Assembly (NCBI GenBank): GCA_018241785.1
Contig: JAFEDF010000019.1
Coordinates: 1 to 38,184 of the forward strand
Direction of reading: 5' to 3'
Origin: Pseudomonadota bacterium
GTDB lineage: Bacteria > Pseudomonadota > Gammaproteobacteria > Burkholderiales > Casimicrobiaceae
DNA: 38,184 nt
Positions 7,651 to 15,681 of this stretch are shown here, piece after piece (within the stretch, counting starts at the first letter, position 1; the number at the start of each line of letters is the position of its first letter). Both the position numbers and the translations under genes were made by a program. The notes below the pieces were generated by a model. That model saw only the letters and a list, made by a program, of their open reading frames with translations, was not told where the DNA came from and did no database searches.

Positions 7651-9234
7651 TCAGTAGCCGGCGACCGATCCGTCCGAGCGCGGGTCGCTCGCACCGTCGA
7701 TCATTCCGTTCGGATGGCGCACCAGCGCACCCGCGTGGCCGACGAGGTCGGAGTACGCCGGAACGATCTCGACGTCGTGTCCGGCCGCGCGAAGGGCGGC
7801 GACGAGCGACGGATCGAAGCGGTCCTCGAGCTTCAGGCTGACGCTCATCTGGCCCCAGGTGCGTCCGAGCAGCCAGCGCGGCGCGCTGACCGCCTGCTGC
7901 AGATCCTGGCCGAACATCGCGTAGCGGCTGAACACCGCCGCCTGGCTCTGCGGCTGGCCGTCGCCGCCCATGTTGCCGTAGACGATCTCGCGCCCGTCGG
8001 CAAGCCGTGCGAGCGCGGGATTCAGCGTATGGAAGGGCTTGCGCCGCGGCGCGAGCGCAAGATGCGAGGCCGGATCGAGCGAGAAGCTCGCGCCGCGATT
8101 CTGCCAGGTGACGCCGGTATCCTCCAGCACCACGCCCGAGCCGAACTCCCAGTAGACGCTCTGGATGTAGCTCACCATGATGCCGCTGCCATCGGCGGCG
8201 CCCATCCACACGGTGTCGCCCTTGAGCGCAGGCTCCGGCCACGCGCGGGCACGCGTGGCATCGATCGCGCGCGCGCGCCCGGCGATCGCGTCCGGATCGA
8301 GGAAGGCGCGCGCATCGATGCGCACGGCCTCCGGGTCGCCGACGTGGCGGTTGCGCACCAGGAATGCCTGCTTGGTCGCCTCGACGATGCCGTGGACGTG
8401 GGCGAAGGTCTCGGCCGCTGCCTCGCCGCGGATGCGGTCGAAGATCGCGAGGATCATCAGCGAAGCGAGCCCTTGTGTTGGCGGGGGCAGGTTGTACGCG
8501 GTGCCGATCGAGAGGCCGGCCGCGAGCGGATCGACGATCGTCGCGCGCTGGCGCTGCAGGTCCTCGAAGCGCAGCGGGCTCCCCAGGCGCGCGAGCTCGG
8601 CCGCCATCGCCTGTCCGAGCTCGCCGCGATAGAAGTCGTCGAGGCCATGACCTGCAAGCCGGGCGAGCGTCGCGGCGAGCGCAGGAAGCCGCTGGATCGA
8701 GCGTGCGGCGGGAAGGCGTCCGTCGCGAAGGAACGCCTGCGCGAATCCGGGCTGCGGCGCGAGCTCGGCCATGAACCGCTCGGTATAGTCGACCTGGCTC
8801 GCCGTCACCGCCGCGCCCTCGCGCGCGTACCAGGTCGCATCGGCGAGGAGCCGCTCGAGGGAAAGCTTGCCCGGGACAAGGCCGAGTGCCGCCTGCCAGC
8901 CCGACACCGCCCCGGCGACCGTGTTCGCCGCGAGCGGCCCGCGCGTCGGAATGGCCGCGTGACCGCGTTCGCGATACCAGTCGGGCGTGGCGAGATCCGC
9001 CGATCGCCCGCAGGCGTCGATGGCGACCGGCGCCTGGCCCGGCCGGCTGATCAGCCAGAATCCGTCGCCGCCGAGGCTGTTCATGTGCGGATAGACGACC
9101 GCGATGGTCGCGGCCGCCGCGACCATCGCTTCGACGGCGTTGCCGCCGTCGCGCAGCACCGCGGTCCCCGCCTGCGCGGCGAGATGATGCGGAGCAGTGA
9201 CTGCGCCGCGCGGGGACGTGAGGGCTCGCAGCAC
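7651..9234 (-). CDS. Gamma-glutamyltransferase-fold amidohydrolase, candidate oxamate amidohydrolase (HpxW-like)
   Basis: This is a 527-residue Ntn-hydrolase of the GGT family. Landmarks are the N-terminal GGNAVEAMVAA and NSLGGDGFW segments, AANTVAGAV, and the predicted self-cleavage site with nucleophile T341 in GDTVWMGAADGSG. A late GGDGQPQSQ motif follows. No signal peptide is seen, unlike periplasmic glutathione-degrading GGTs, so it is probably cytoplasmic. The Klebsiella enzyme HpxW, also a GGT-fold protein of similar length, hydrolyses oxamate to oxalate and ammonia in purine breakdown. This gene sits inside the oxamate carbamoyltransferase operon, 2 bp after the DUF1116 stop and 5 bp before DUF2877. 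I therefore infer that oxamate is the substrate. The start is GTG at 9234. Other GGT-fold amidases cannot be excluded. Confidence 0.85.
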   Translation of the reverse strand: MLRALTSPRGAVTAPHHLAAQAGTAVLRDGGNAVEAMVAAAATIAVVYPHMNSLGGDGFWLISRPGQAPVAIDACGRSADLATPDWYRERGHAAIPTRGPLAANTVAGAVSGWQAALGLVPGKLSLERLLADATWYAREGAAVTASQVDYTERFMAELAPQPGFAQAFLRDGRLPAARSIQRLPALAATLARLAGHGLDDFYRGELGQAMAAELARLGSPLRFEDLQRQRATIVDPLAAGLSIGTAYNLPPPTQGLASLMILAIFDRIRGEAAAETFAHVHGIVEATKQAFLVRNRHVGDPEAVRIDARAFLDPDAIAGRARAIDATRARAWPEPALKGDTVWMGAADGSGIMVSYIQSVYWEFGSGVVLEDTGVTWQNRGASFSLDPASHLALAPRRKPFHTLNPALARLADGREIVYGNMGGDGQPQSQAAVFSRYAMFGQDLQQAVSAPRWLLGRTWGQMSVSLKLEDRFDPSLVAALRAAGHDVEIVPAYSDLVGHAGALVRHPNGMIDGASDPRSDGSVAGY

Positions 9235-9236
9235 GG

Positions 9237-10676
9237 TCAGCGGACGGCAGCGCGCTTGGCGAACGCCGTCAGCGCCTTGACGAAGCAGTCCATCGGCGTT
9301 CGCACGATGCCCGCGCCGATCTGGCCGATTCCGGCCTTGCGGTGCGCGATACCGGTGGTCACCGCCGGGCGGATGCCGTTGTCGACCACCTTGCGGATGT
9401 CGATCCCGCAGGGGGCGCCTGCGAAGTCGAGGTTCGGCAGCGAAAGCGCCGGGTTGCGCGTGATCGTGATCTCGTACATCTCGCGAGAATACCCGATCGC
9501 CTCGTTCACCGAGCCGCCGACCAACTGGACCAGCGCGGGCGACGCGGCGAGCGAGAAGCCGCCGAAGCCCGCCGTCTCGCAGATCGCACTGTCGCCGAGA
9601 TCGGGGTTCGCATCGGCCTGGGTGTGGCCCGGAAAGAACAGGCCGATCGGCATGTCGGACGGAGCCTCGAACCATTCGCCGCCGAGGCCGCTCACGCGGA
9701 TCGCCGTCGTCACGCCGTTGCGCGCGATCGCCGTGACGACGCCGCAGGTGTCGATCCCGTGCGCCGCGTCCATCGTCGCCTTCGACGATGCCATCGACAG
9801 GTTGAGGAAGAACTGCGAGTTGCCGGCGATGTACCCCAGCGTCTCGCGAATCGCCTTGCGGTCGACATCGGCGCCGGCGAGGGGTTCCGCGATCGCGGCG
9901 AGGAACTGCAGCGTCGCGGCGGCGTTGCGGCTGTGCACCTCGTCGCCCATCAGGAGCGCCTGCGCCTGGATCGCCTTGAGGTCGATGCCGCCGGTCGCGC
10001 GAACCGCTGCGCGCAGCGTCGGCGCGAGGACCGTCTCGATCCAGCGCAGCCGGGTGATCACGTCGGGTCCGTTGGCGCCGAAGCGCAGCACGCGGCCGAT
10101 CCCCTCGCTCATGTTGCTGTAGGCGACGTTGCCCTGCGAAGCGTTGCGCACGACGAACACCGGCATCGACGGCGAGATGATGCCTGCCATCGGCCCGACC
10201 GCGTGATAGTCGTGGCACTGCGCAAAGCGGATCGCGCCACGCGCAAGCTCGGCCTCGGCCGCCTGCGGGGTGTCGGCCCAGCCTTCGTAGAGGAGCGCGC
10301 CGACCATCGCGCCCTGCATCGGGCCGCACATGCCCTCCCACGCGATCGGCGCACCGGCGTGAAGCAGCGTCCTGCCCATGTCCGGCCACACGTCGCGCGC
10401 GTGCAGCGCGACGTCGACCAGCATCGGCTGGGCGGCGAGGATGCGCTCGACCGCGGTCGCGTTGGCGCGATCGATGCGATTGCCGAGGCACGCGGCGTCG
10501 GTGTCGTCGGCGGTGAGTTGCGCGAGCGTCCATGCGAGGCCCGCGTCGCCGTCGCCCGGTGGCTTCCAGTCGAGTTGCAGCGCCTGCCCGCCGGTCTCGC
10601 GGACGCTCTGCGTGAAGGTTTCGACGCCGACGTTGATCACCGACAGCGCGGCCTGATCGAGCAGCGGAGCACTCAT
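9237..10676 (-). CDS. DUF1116 protein, YlbE/AllG-like oxamate carbamoyltransferase subunit
   Basis: This 479-residue protein is full length for DUF1116 (E. coli YlbE/AllG and YahG). Recognisable blocks include AWEGMCGPMQGAMVGALLYEG, AIRFAQCHDYHAVGPMAG and IISPSMPVFVVRN. In E. coli the family member is reported to be a subunit of oxamate carbamoyltransferase, which interconverts oxalurate + phosphate and oxamate + carbamoyl phosphate. It is the third gene of the operon, 31 bp after carbamate kinase and 2 bp before the GGT-fold gene, so translational coupling with the latter is likely. The ATG at 10676 gives the expected N-terminus. The product has no signal peptide and no membrane segment. Which subunit carries the active site cannot be told from this sequence. 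Confidence 0.9.
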   Translation of the reverse strand: MSAPLLDQAALSVINVGVETFTQSVRETGGQALQLDWKPPGDGDAGLAWTLAQLTADDTDAACLGNRIDRANATAVERILAAQPMLVDVALHARDVWPDMGRTLLHAGAPIAWEGMCGPMQGAMVGALLYEGWADTPQAAEAELARGAIRFAQCHDYHAVGPMAGIISPSMPVFVVRNASQGNVAYSNMSEGIGRVLRFGANGPDVITRLRWIETVLAPTLRAAVRATGGIDLKAIQAQALLMGDEVHSRNAAATLQFLAAIAEPLAGADVDRKAIRETLGYIAGNSQFFLNLSMASSKATMDAAHGIDTCGVVTAIARNGVTTAIRVSGLGGEWFEAPSDMPIGLFFPGHTQADANPDLGDSAICETAGFGGFSLAASPALVQLVGGSVNEAIGYSREMYEITITRNPALSLPNLDFAGAPCGIDIRKVVDNGIRPAVTTGIAHRKAGIGQIGAGIVRTPMDCFVKALTAFAKRAAVR

Positions 10677-10707
10677 GCCGTTCCTCTTGCTTCGTGTTGG
10701 GATGAAG

Positions 10708-11652
10708 TCACGCGACGAGCCTCGTCCCGGCGCGGCCCTGCAAGGCGTCGAACACGCGATCGAGCGAGGTGATGATGACTTCGCTGCCGCCGCCGTCGAG
10801 GTATTGCAGCGCTGCTTCGATCTTCGGCCCCATGCTTCCGGGCGGAAACTGCCCGCCGGCGAGATGCTGCCGCGCCTCGCGCACGCTCATCCGATCGATC
10901 GCTCGCTGCGTCGGCTTGCCGAAGTCGAGCGCCACGCGATCGACTCCGGTCAGCATGACGAGCGTCTGCGCGCCGAGGTGAGCCGCGAGCATCGCGCTCG
11001 TGAGGTCCTTGTCGATCACCGCCGAGACCCCGTAGTAGTCGCCCTTCGCATCGCGGGCGACCGGAATGCCGCCTCCGCCGACGGCGATCGGGATCACGTT
11101 CGCCGCGAGCAGGGCTTCCACCGCCGGCAGTTCCAGGATGCGCAGCGGCCGCGGCGAGGGCACGACCCGCCGATAGCCGCGGCCCGAGTCCTCGACGAAG
11201 CTCCAGTCCTGCTCGCGCGCGAGGCGCTCGGCGTCCGCGGCGCTGAAGAATCGCCCGACCGGCTTCGTCGGATGCGCGAAGCCGGGATCGTCCACGCTGA
11301 CTTCGACCTGGGTGATGATCGAGCCGACCGTCCTCTGCACACCCTCGTCGTGCAGGACGTTGACGAGCGTCTGCTGCAGCATGTAGCCCATGCCGCCCTG
11401 CGAATGCGCGACGCAGATGTCCATCGGCATCGGGGGCAGCTCGTTCGCAGTGTGCGCCATGCGGAACAGGATGTTGCCGACCACCGGACCGTTGCCGTGC
11501 GTCAGCACCAGCTGGTAGCCCGACTCGATGATCCGGACGAGGTGCCGGCACGCCTCGGCAATCAGCGCGAACTGCTCGGAGGCGAGCCCCTTGATGCTCG
11601 GCGGATAGCTCGCGTTGCCTCCGAACGCGATGACGATGCGCTGCGGGTTCAC
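10708..11652 (-). CDS. arcC: Carbamate kinase
   Basis: This is a 314-residue amino-acid-kinase-fold enzyme of normal length for carbamate kinase. It shows IVIAFGGNA at the N-terminus, then LTHGNGPVVGNI, the QGGMGYMLQQ block and AVGGGGIPV. VIDKDLTSAMLAA and the C-terminal FPPGSMGPKIEAA follow. It would make ATP from ADP and carbamoyl phosphate, releasing carbamate that decays to ammonia and CO2. No arcA or arcB (arginine deiminase pathway) is nearby. Its carbamoyl phosphate most plausibly comes from the FdrA/DUF1116/DUF2877 transferase encoded around it, as with YbcF (AllK) in E. coli. The GTG at 11652 overlaps the fdrA stop by 4 bp (GTGA), indicating translational coupling. Confidence 0.95.
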   Translation of the reverse strand: MNPQRIVIAFGGNASYPPSIKGLASEQFALIAEACRHLVRIIESGYQLVLTHGNGPVVGNILFRMAHTANELPPMPMDICVAHSQGGMGYMLQQTLVNVLHDEGVQRTVGSIITQVEVSVDDPGFAHPTKPVGRFFSAADAERLAREQDWSFVEDSGRGYRRVVPSPRPLRILELPAVEALLAANVIPIAVGGGGIPVARDAKGDYYGVSAVIDKDLTSAMLAAHLGAQTLVMLTGVDRVALDFGKPTQRAIDRMSVREARQHLAGGQFPPGSMGPKIEAALQYLDGGGSEVIITSLDRVFDALQGRAGTRLVA

Positions 11653-13202
11653 GTGCGCCGCGCGATCTCGCCCGCAGCGCGCGCTGCAGCGGTGCTGCCC
11701 GGAAGGACGAGCACGCCGGCCGAGCGCAGCAGCGCCTGCTGCGCCGACAGGTGCTGCGGATCGCCCTCGGTGCCGCAGACGAACGACACCACCGGCAGGT
11801 AGCGGCCCTCCTTCGCGCTCGCCGCGCGTGCCGCGGCGATCGCCGGCGCCAGCGCGCCGGCCGGGTCGGGATGGCTGCCGTAGCCGAGCACGACGTCGAG
11901 CACGATTGCGGCGGTCGACGGGTCGCGCGCGGCAGCCGCGATGTGGTCGATCCGCGTGCTGGGGTCGATCATCGGGTGCGGGCGACCGACGGTGAACTCG
12001 TCCGCGCCGAGGTCGATCGCCGTGTGCGCGTTGCCCGAGGCAACCGCGGGGGCGTGCTTGTCGAGCGGCGCGTTGGAGTGCACGGAGAACCCGAGGTCGC
12101 GCCACACGAGCTGAGCCTCGGCGCAGAACGTGCCGCCGGAGTAAAGGCCGCGGACGAAACGCTGGCCGGAGGCGAGGCGCGCGGCCTCGTCCTGCACCGG
12201 GCGCCGCCACGCCTCGGCCTCCTGCGCGGCCGGGCTGCGCGTTCCTGCGACGCTGCGGACGGCGGCCGCCGCGGCCTCGTACAGCGTCGCGACGGCGACG
12301 ACGTTGTTCGGCAGCGATGCCGTGGACAGGTCGTCGCCGAGGAAGAGCACGACGAACGGCTTGCCGATCCTGCCCGCTCGCTCGAGCACCTGCCGTGCGA
12401 CTTCGGGTGCGGGCGGCTTCGACACGATGCCGATCACCCGCGTGCCGGGGTCGGCGGCGAGGAGGTCGATCGCCTGGCGCATCGTGATGCCGCCGATGTC
12501 CGCCGAGACGTCGCGCCCGCCGGTCCCGATCGCGTGCCGGATGCCGCAGCCGAGCGCGTCGATCTGGCAGGTCACTTCCTGAAGGCCCGTGCCCGAGGCG
12601 CCGACGAGGCTGATTTCACCCTTCTTCACGACGTTGGCGAAGCCGAGCGGCGTGCCGCCGATGATCGCAGTGCCGCAGTCGGGTCCCATCACGAGCAGGC
12701 CCTTGTCGCGCGCGACCATTTTGATCGCACGCTCGTGCTCGAGGGGAACGTTGTCGCTGAAGAGGAACACGTGCAGGCCCTGGCGCAGCGCCTTCATAGC
12801 CTCGGCGCCCGCGTACGGTCCCGGAACCGAAATCTGCGCGAGCGTCGCGGGGGCGCCTTCTCCTTCGCGGGCCATGGCGATCGAGCGCAGCGGCACCCGC
12901 GCGGCCTGTGCGGACCCCGGTGCGGGGGGCTCGCCTTCGAGGAGCCGGGCGATCTCGGCACCCGCCGCCTGAACGGCGTCGTCGGACTCGGCGTCGACGA
13001 CGATCATCACGTCGCCCGGCCGCGCATTGGCGAGGTCGGCATCGAAGAGGCCGGCCTCGGCGAGGATGTCCTTGTTCGCAGGGGTTCCCATCACCAGCGT
13101 CGCGCGGCGCACGCCGTCGCGCGCGAGGACCGTCTGCGCGATGCGCATCAGCGCGACGGAATCCTTGTACAGGTTCGTCTTGACGGTTCGGGATATCGGC
13201 AC
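11649..13202 (-). CDS. fdrA: FdrA, oxamate carbamoyltransferase FdrA-type subunit
   Basis: This is a 517-residue protein resembling the succinyl-CoA ligase alpha fold, as expected for FdrA. Motifs include the N-terminal KTNLYKDSVALM, VMGTPANK, LVMGPDCGTAIIGG, LVGASGTGLQEVTCQI and the later LPVVSFVCGTEGDPQ. In E. coli FdrA is a subunit of oxamate carbamoyltransferase; older annotation calls it an acyl-CoA synthetase-like protein or FtsH suppressor. I chose GTG at 13202 because AGGAG lies 7 bp upstream (13214-13210) and the family N-terminus starts here. ATG at 13235 and TTG at 13253 are in-frame alternatives. It is the first gene of the operon and is divergent from the LysR gene, with about 110 bp between them. 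Confidence 0.92.
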   Translation of the reverse strand: MPISRTVKTNLYKDSVALMRIAQTVLARDGVRRATLVMGTPANKDILAEAGLFDADLANARPGDVMIVVDAESDDAVQAAGAEIARLLEGEPPAPGSAQAARVPLRSIAMAREGEGAPATLAQISVPGPYAGAEAMKALRQGLHVFLFSDNVPLEHERAIKMVARDKGLLVMGPDCGTAIIGGTPLGFANVVKKGEISLVGASGTGLQEVTCQIDALGCGIRHAIGTGGRDVSADIGGITMRQAIDLLAADPGTRVIGIVSKPPAPEVARQVLERAGRIGKPFVVLFLGDDLSTASLPNNVVAVATLYEAAAAAVRSVAGTRSPAAQEAEAWRRPVQDEAARLASGQRFVRGLYSGGTFCAEAQLVWRDLGFSVHSNAPLDKHAPAVASGNAHTAIDLGADEFTVGRPHPMIDPSTRIDHIAAAARDPSTAAIVLDVVLGYGSHPDPAGALAPAIAAARAASAKEGRYLPVVSFVCGTEGDPQHLSAQQALLRSAGVLVLPGSTAAARAAGEIARRT

Positions 13203-13228
13203 CGGCTCGCTCCTGCTGATGTTCTGCG

Positions 13229-13263
13229 GGTCCATGAGCGGACCGCTCCCCAATGTAGGGAGC
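13229..13263. promoter_or_regulatory. Two abutting inverted repeats between fdrA and the LysR gene (candidate operator)
   Basis: GGTCC-N6-GGACC (13229-13244) is immediately followed by GCTCCC-N7-GGGAGC (13245-13263). Both lie in the short divergent intergenic region where a LysR-type protein normally binds to control itself and its target operon. The second repeat has the T-N13-A spacing compatible with LysR-type sites. If fdrA starts at the upstream ATG rather than the GTG, the first repeat would overlap its first codons. Confidence 0.4.
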
Positions 13264-13312
13264 AGCCGGGGGGCTGTCCAGACGGGACGGCGATATGTTT
13301 AGAATCCACGCC

Positions 13313-14230
13313 ATGAATAGGAGGATCAGCCTCTCGACGCTCGACCTCAACCTGCTCGTGGTCTTCGATGCGATCCTCGCTGACCGCAGCATCACGGCGG
13401 CAGCCCAGCGCGTTGGACTGTCGCAACCGGCAATGAGCAGCGCGCTCGCGCGGCTGCGCAAGGCATTCAACGATCCGCTCTTCGTGCGCACGTCGCGCGG
13501 GATGCAGCCGACGCCGTACGCGCAGGTGCTCGCCGCCCCCATCCAGCAGGCATGCTCGATCATCGCGAACTCGCTCGAGCTCGGCGCCACCTTCGACCCG
13601 CTCACCGCCCGGCGCACGTTCACCTTCTACATGACCGACATCGGCGAGGGAATCTTCCTGCCGAAGCTCCTGCGGGCGCTCGAAGAGCGGGCGCCGCACG
13701 TGAACGTGAAAGTGCAGCAGATCCCGGCACGGGGCGAGCAGGACGCGATGGCGTCGGGCGAAGTCGACATCGCGCTCGGCCTGTTTCCGGACCTCAAGGG
13801 GGGATTCTTCCAGCAGCGGCTCTACCGCGACCAGTTCGTCTGCCTGCTGCGCAGCGACCATCCGCACGCGAAGAGGCCGATCACCGCGAAGCAATTCGCC
13901 GCCATGCGCAACGTGCTGATCACCTCGGCCGGCACCGGCCACCAGGTCGCGCTGAGCCGCGCGTTCGCCCACCAGCCGCACCGGCGACGCATCGCGCTCA
14001 CCGTTCCCCACTTCATGGCGCTGCCGATCATCGTCAGCCAGACCGACTACGTCGTCATGGTGCCGCGCCGGCTTGCCCTCGCCTTCGCGAGCTTCGAGGG
14101 CATCGCGATCGTCGAGTCGCCGATCAGGATCCCGTCGATCGAGATCAAGCAGCATTGGCACGAGCGCTATCACCAGGACCCGGCCAACCGCTGGATCCGG
14201 GCGCTCGTCGCCGAGCTCTTCCTCGAATGA
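13313..14230 (+). CDS. LysR-family transcriptional regulator
   Basis: This is a 305-residue LysR-type regulator of normal length. The N-terminal winged helix-turn-helix spans about residues 7-66 (LSTLDLNLLVVFD, then SITAAAQRVGLSQPAMSSAL and LFVRTSRGMQPT). The effector domain fills the rest, with YRDQFVCLLRSDHP typical of the NodD/NahR/LinR group. It is transcribed away from fdrA and toward the amidohydrolase, so it most likely controls both flanking transcription units in response to a pathway intermediate (inference). ATG at 13313 is used; ATG at 13295 is in frame and would add six residues. A TAGAAT hexamer at 13300-13305 sits very close to the start and has only a weak -35 partner. Confidence 0.93.
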   Translation: MNRRISLSTLDLNLLVVFDAILADRSITAAAQRVGLSQPAMSSALARLRKAFNDPLFVRTSRGMQPTPYAQVLAAPIQQACSIIANSLELGATFDPLTARRTFTFYMTDIGEGIFLPKLLRALEERAPHVNVKVQQIPARGEQDAMASGEVDIALGLFPDLKGGFFQQRLYRDQFVCLLRSDHPHAKRPITAKQFAAMRNVLITSAGTGHQVALSRAFAHQPHRRRIALTVPHFMALPIIVSQTDYVVMVPRRLALAFASFEGIAIVESPIRIPSIEIKQHWHERYHQDPANRWIRALVAELFLE

Positions 14231-14240
14231 CCCGCTTCGT

Positions 14241-14257
14241 CATTCACGCGGTGAATG
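14241..14257. promoter_or_regulatory. Perfect 17-bp palindrome upstream of the amidohydrolase
   Basis: CATTCACGCGGTGAATG is a perfect CATTCAC-GCG-GTGAATG inverted repeat, 11 bp after the LysR stop and about 22 bp upstream of the putative -35 box of the amidohydrolase promoter. That position suits an activator site. No second copy was noticed in the window. The cognate protein is unknown; the LysR product is the simplest candidate. Confidence 0.4.
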
Positions 14258-14278
14258 TCGCCCATCGACGGTGCAGCG

Positions 14279-14307
14279 CTGACAGCGGCGTCCGCGACGG
14301 CTAGAGT
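14279..14307 (+). promoter_or_regulatory. Candidate sigma-70 promoter of the amidohydrolase-DUF1097 unit
   Basis: CTGACA (14279-14284), a 17-bp spacer and TAGAGT (14302-14307) form a reasonable sigma-70-like promoter about 62 bp upstream of the amidohydrolase ATG. The -10 box matches the consensus at four of six positions. The spacer holds part of a further imperfect inverted repeat. Confidence 0.4.
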
Positions 14308-14369
14308 CGCGACGCCACTGCAGCCGGCCGGGGCATTCCCGCCTGTCGAATCGCACATCGGAGGAGCGC

Positions 14370-15629
14370 ATGGACCTGTTGATCCGCAACGTGCTGATCG
14401 ATGACGAGGCGAAGCCGATCGACATCGCAATCGACGCGGGCCGCATCGCCGCCATCGACTCCGGCATCAGGACGGAAGCGCGCCAGAGCATCGACGCCGA
14501 AGGGCGGGCGGCGATCCCGGGGCTCCTCGAGCCGCACCTCCACCTCGAGAAGGCGTTCCTCCATCGGCGGATGCCGGCGCGCTCGGGCACGCTCGAGGAG
14601 GCGATCCGCATCACCGGGATCCTCAAGGGCAAGCAGCAGCGCGAGGACGTGCTCGCGAGGTCGCGCCAGGTCCTCGACATGGCGGTCAAGAACGGCACGA
14701 TCGCCATTCGTGCGCACCCCGACGTCGACGTCATCCAGGGGCTGATCGGCGTCGAGACGGCGCTCGCGCTGAAGGAGGAGTACCGCGGGCTCATCGACCT
14801 GCAGATCGTCGCGTTCCCGCAGGAGGGCATCCTGAAGTCACCCGGTACGGTCGAGCTGATGGAGGAGGCTCTGAGGCTCGGCGCCGACGTCGTCGGCGGC
14901 TGCCCCTACAACGAGCTGTCGTGGGACGACACCAGGCGCCACATCGACATCGCGTTCGATCTCGCGCAGAAGTACGGGGTGCCGGTCGACATGCACGCCG
15001 ACTTTGCCGACGACGCTTCCGATCCGCGCTTCGCCTCGGCGACGTACACGGCGCAGAAGACGATCGCCGCGGGCTACCAGGGCCGCGTCTCGCTCGGCCA
15101 CGTGACGAGCCTCGCCGCGCTCGCGCCCGACCAGGCGAAGCCCGTGCTCGACCTGTTGCACCGCGCCGACGTGCACATCGTGACGCTGCCGGCGACCGAC
15201 GTCTACCTCGGCGGCCGCAAGGACATCGTCAACCAGCGGCGCGGCGTGACGCCCGTGCGCGCGCTTCGCGACGCCGGCGTCAACGTGACGTTCTCGTCCA
15301 ACAACATCCGCAACGCATTCACGCCGTTCGGCAAGGCCGACCCGCTCCTGATCGGCAACTTCCTTGCACACGTCGCGCAGTTCGGCACGCCCGACAGCCA
15401 GGCCGCCATCCTGCGGATGGGCACGCACGACGCTGCACGCGCGATGGGCCTCGGCAGCGACTACGGCATCGCCGTCGGCAAGCGCGCGAGCCTGGTGATC
15501 CTCGACACCTGGCAGGTCGCCGATGCGCTACTCGACATTCCGCCGCGGTCGTGGGTGATCAAGGACGGCAGGATCACCGTGACCACCCGTCATCAATGCG
15601 ACATTCATCGCCCCCCCGCCCGCACCTGA
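14370..15629 (+). CDS. Cytosine-deaminase-like amidohydrolase with altered active site
   Basis: This is a 419-residue TIM-barrel amidohydrolase clearly akin to CodA/AtzC. Shared landmarks are the metal-binding HLH (H56, H58), the IVAFPQEGIL block (Q151), H209 in DMHADF and H244 in SLGHVTS. Two catalytic residues of E. coli CodA are replaced by my alignment: the Glu of HCDE becomes F212 and the metal-binding Asp of GHDD becomes N311 (SSNNIRN). It is therefore unlikely to be a true cytosine deaminase; a cyclic amide or ureide is a more plausible substrate (inference). GGAGG precedes the ATG at 14370. It lies downstream of the LysR gene and is followed by the DUF1097 gene after 52 bp, so they probably share a transcript. 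Confidence 0.85.
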   Translation: MDLLIRNVLIDDEAKPIDIAIDAGRIAAIDSGIRTEARQSIDAEGRAAIPGLLEPHLHLEKAFLHRRMPARSGTLEEAIRITGILKGKQQREDVLARSRQVLDMAVKNGTIAIRAHPDVDVIQGLIGVETALALKEEYRGLIDLQIVAFPQEGILKSPGTVELMEEALRLGADVVGGCPYNELSWDDTRRHIDIAFDLAQKYGVPVDMHADFADDASDPRFASATYTAQKTIAAGYQGRVSLGHVTSLAALAPDQAKPVLDLLHRADVHIVTLPATDVYLGGRKDIVNQRRGVTPVRALRDAGVNVTFSSNNIRNAFTPFGKADPLLIGNFLAHVAQFGTPDSQAAILRMGTHDAARAMGLGSDYGIAVGKRASLVILDTWQVADALLDIPPRSWVIKDGRITVTTRHQCDIHRPPART

Positions 15630-15681
15630 CCGCAGTCGTTCGTCGCCGCTCCACCCATCACTGACCGAAGGAGCCATTTCC

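Noticed and set aside
7627..10122. Long plus-strand open frame opposite the GGT-fold and DUF1116 genes
   Set aside because: Composition is shadow-like and it has no recognisable motif, whereas both minus-strand genes are full-length family members.
13295..13312. Upstream ATG of the LysR gene as the true start
   Set aside because: It would place the start inside the only promoter-like sequence, and the family N-terminus fits the ATG at 13313 better; kept as an alternative.
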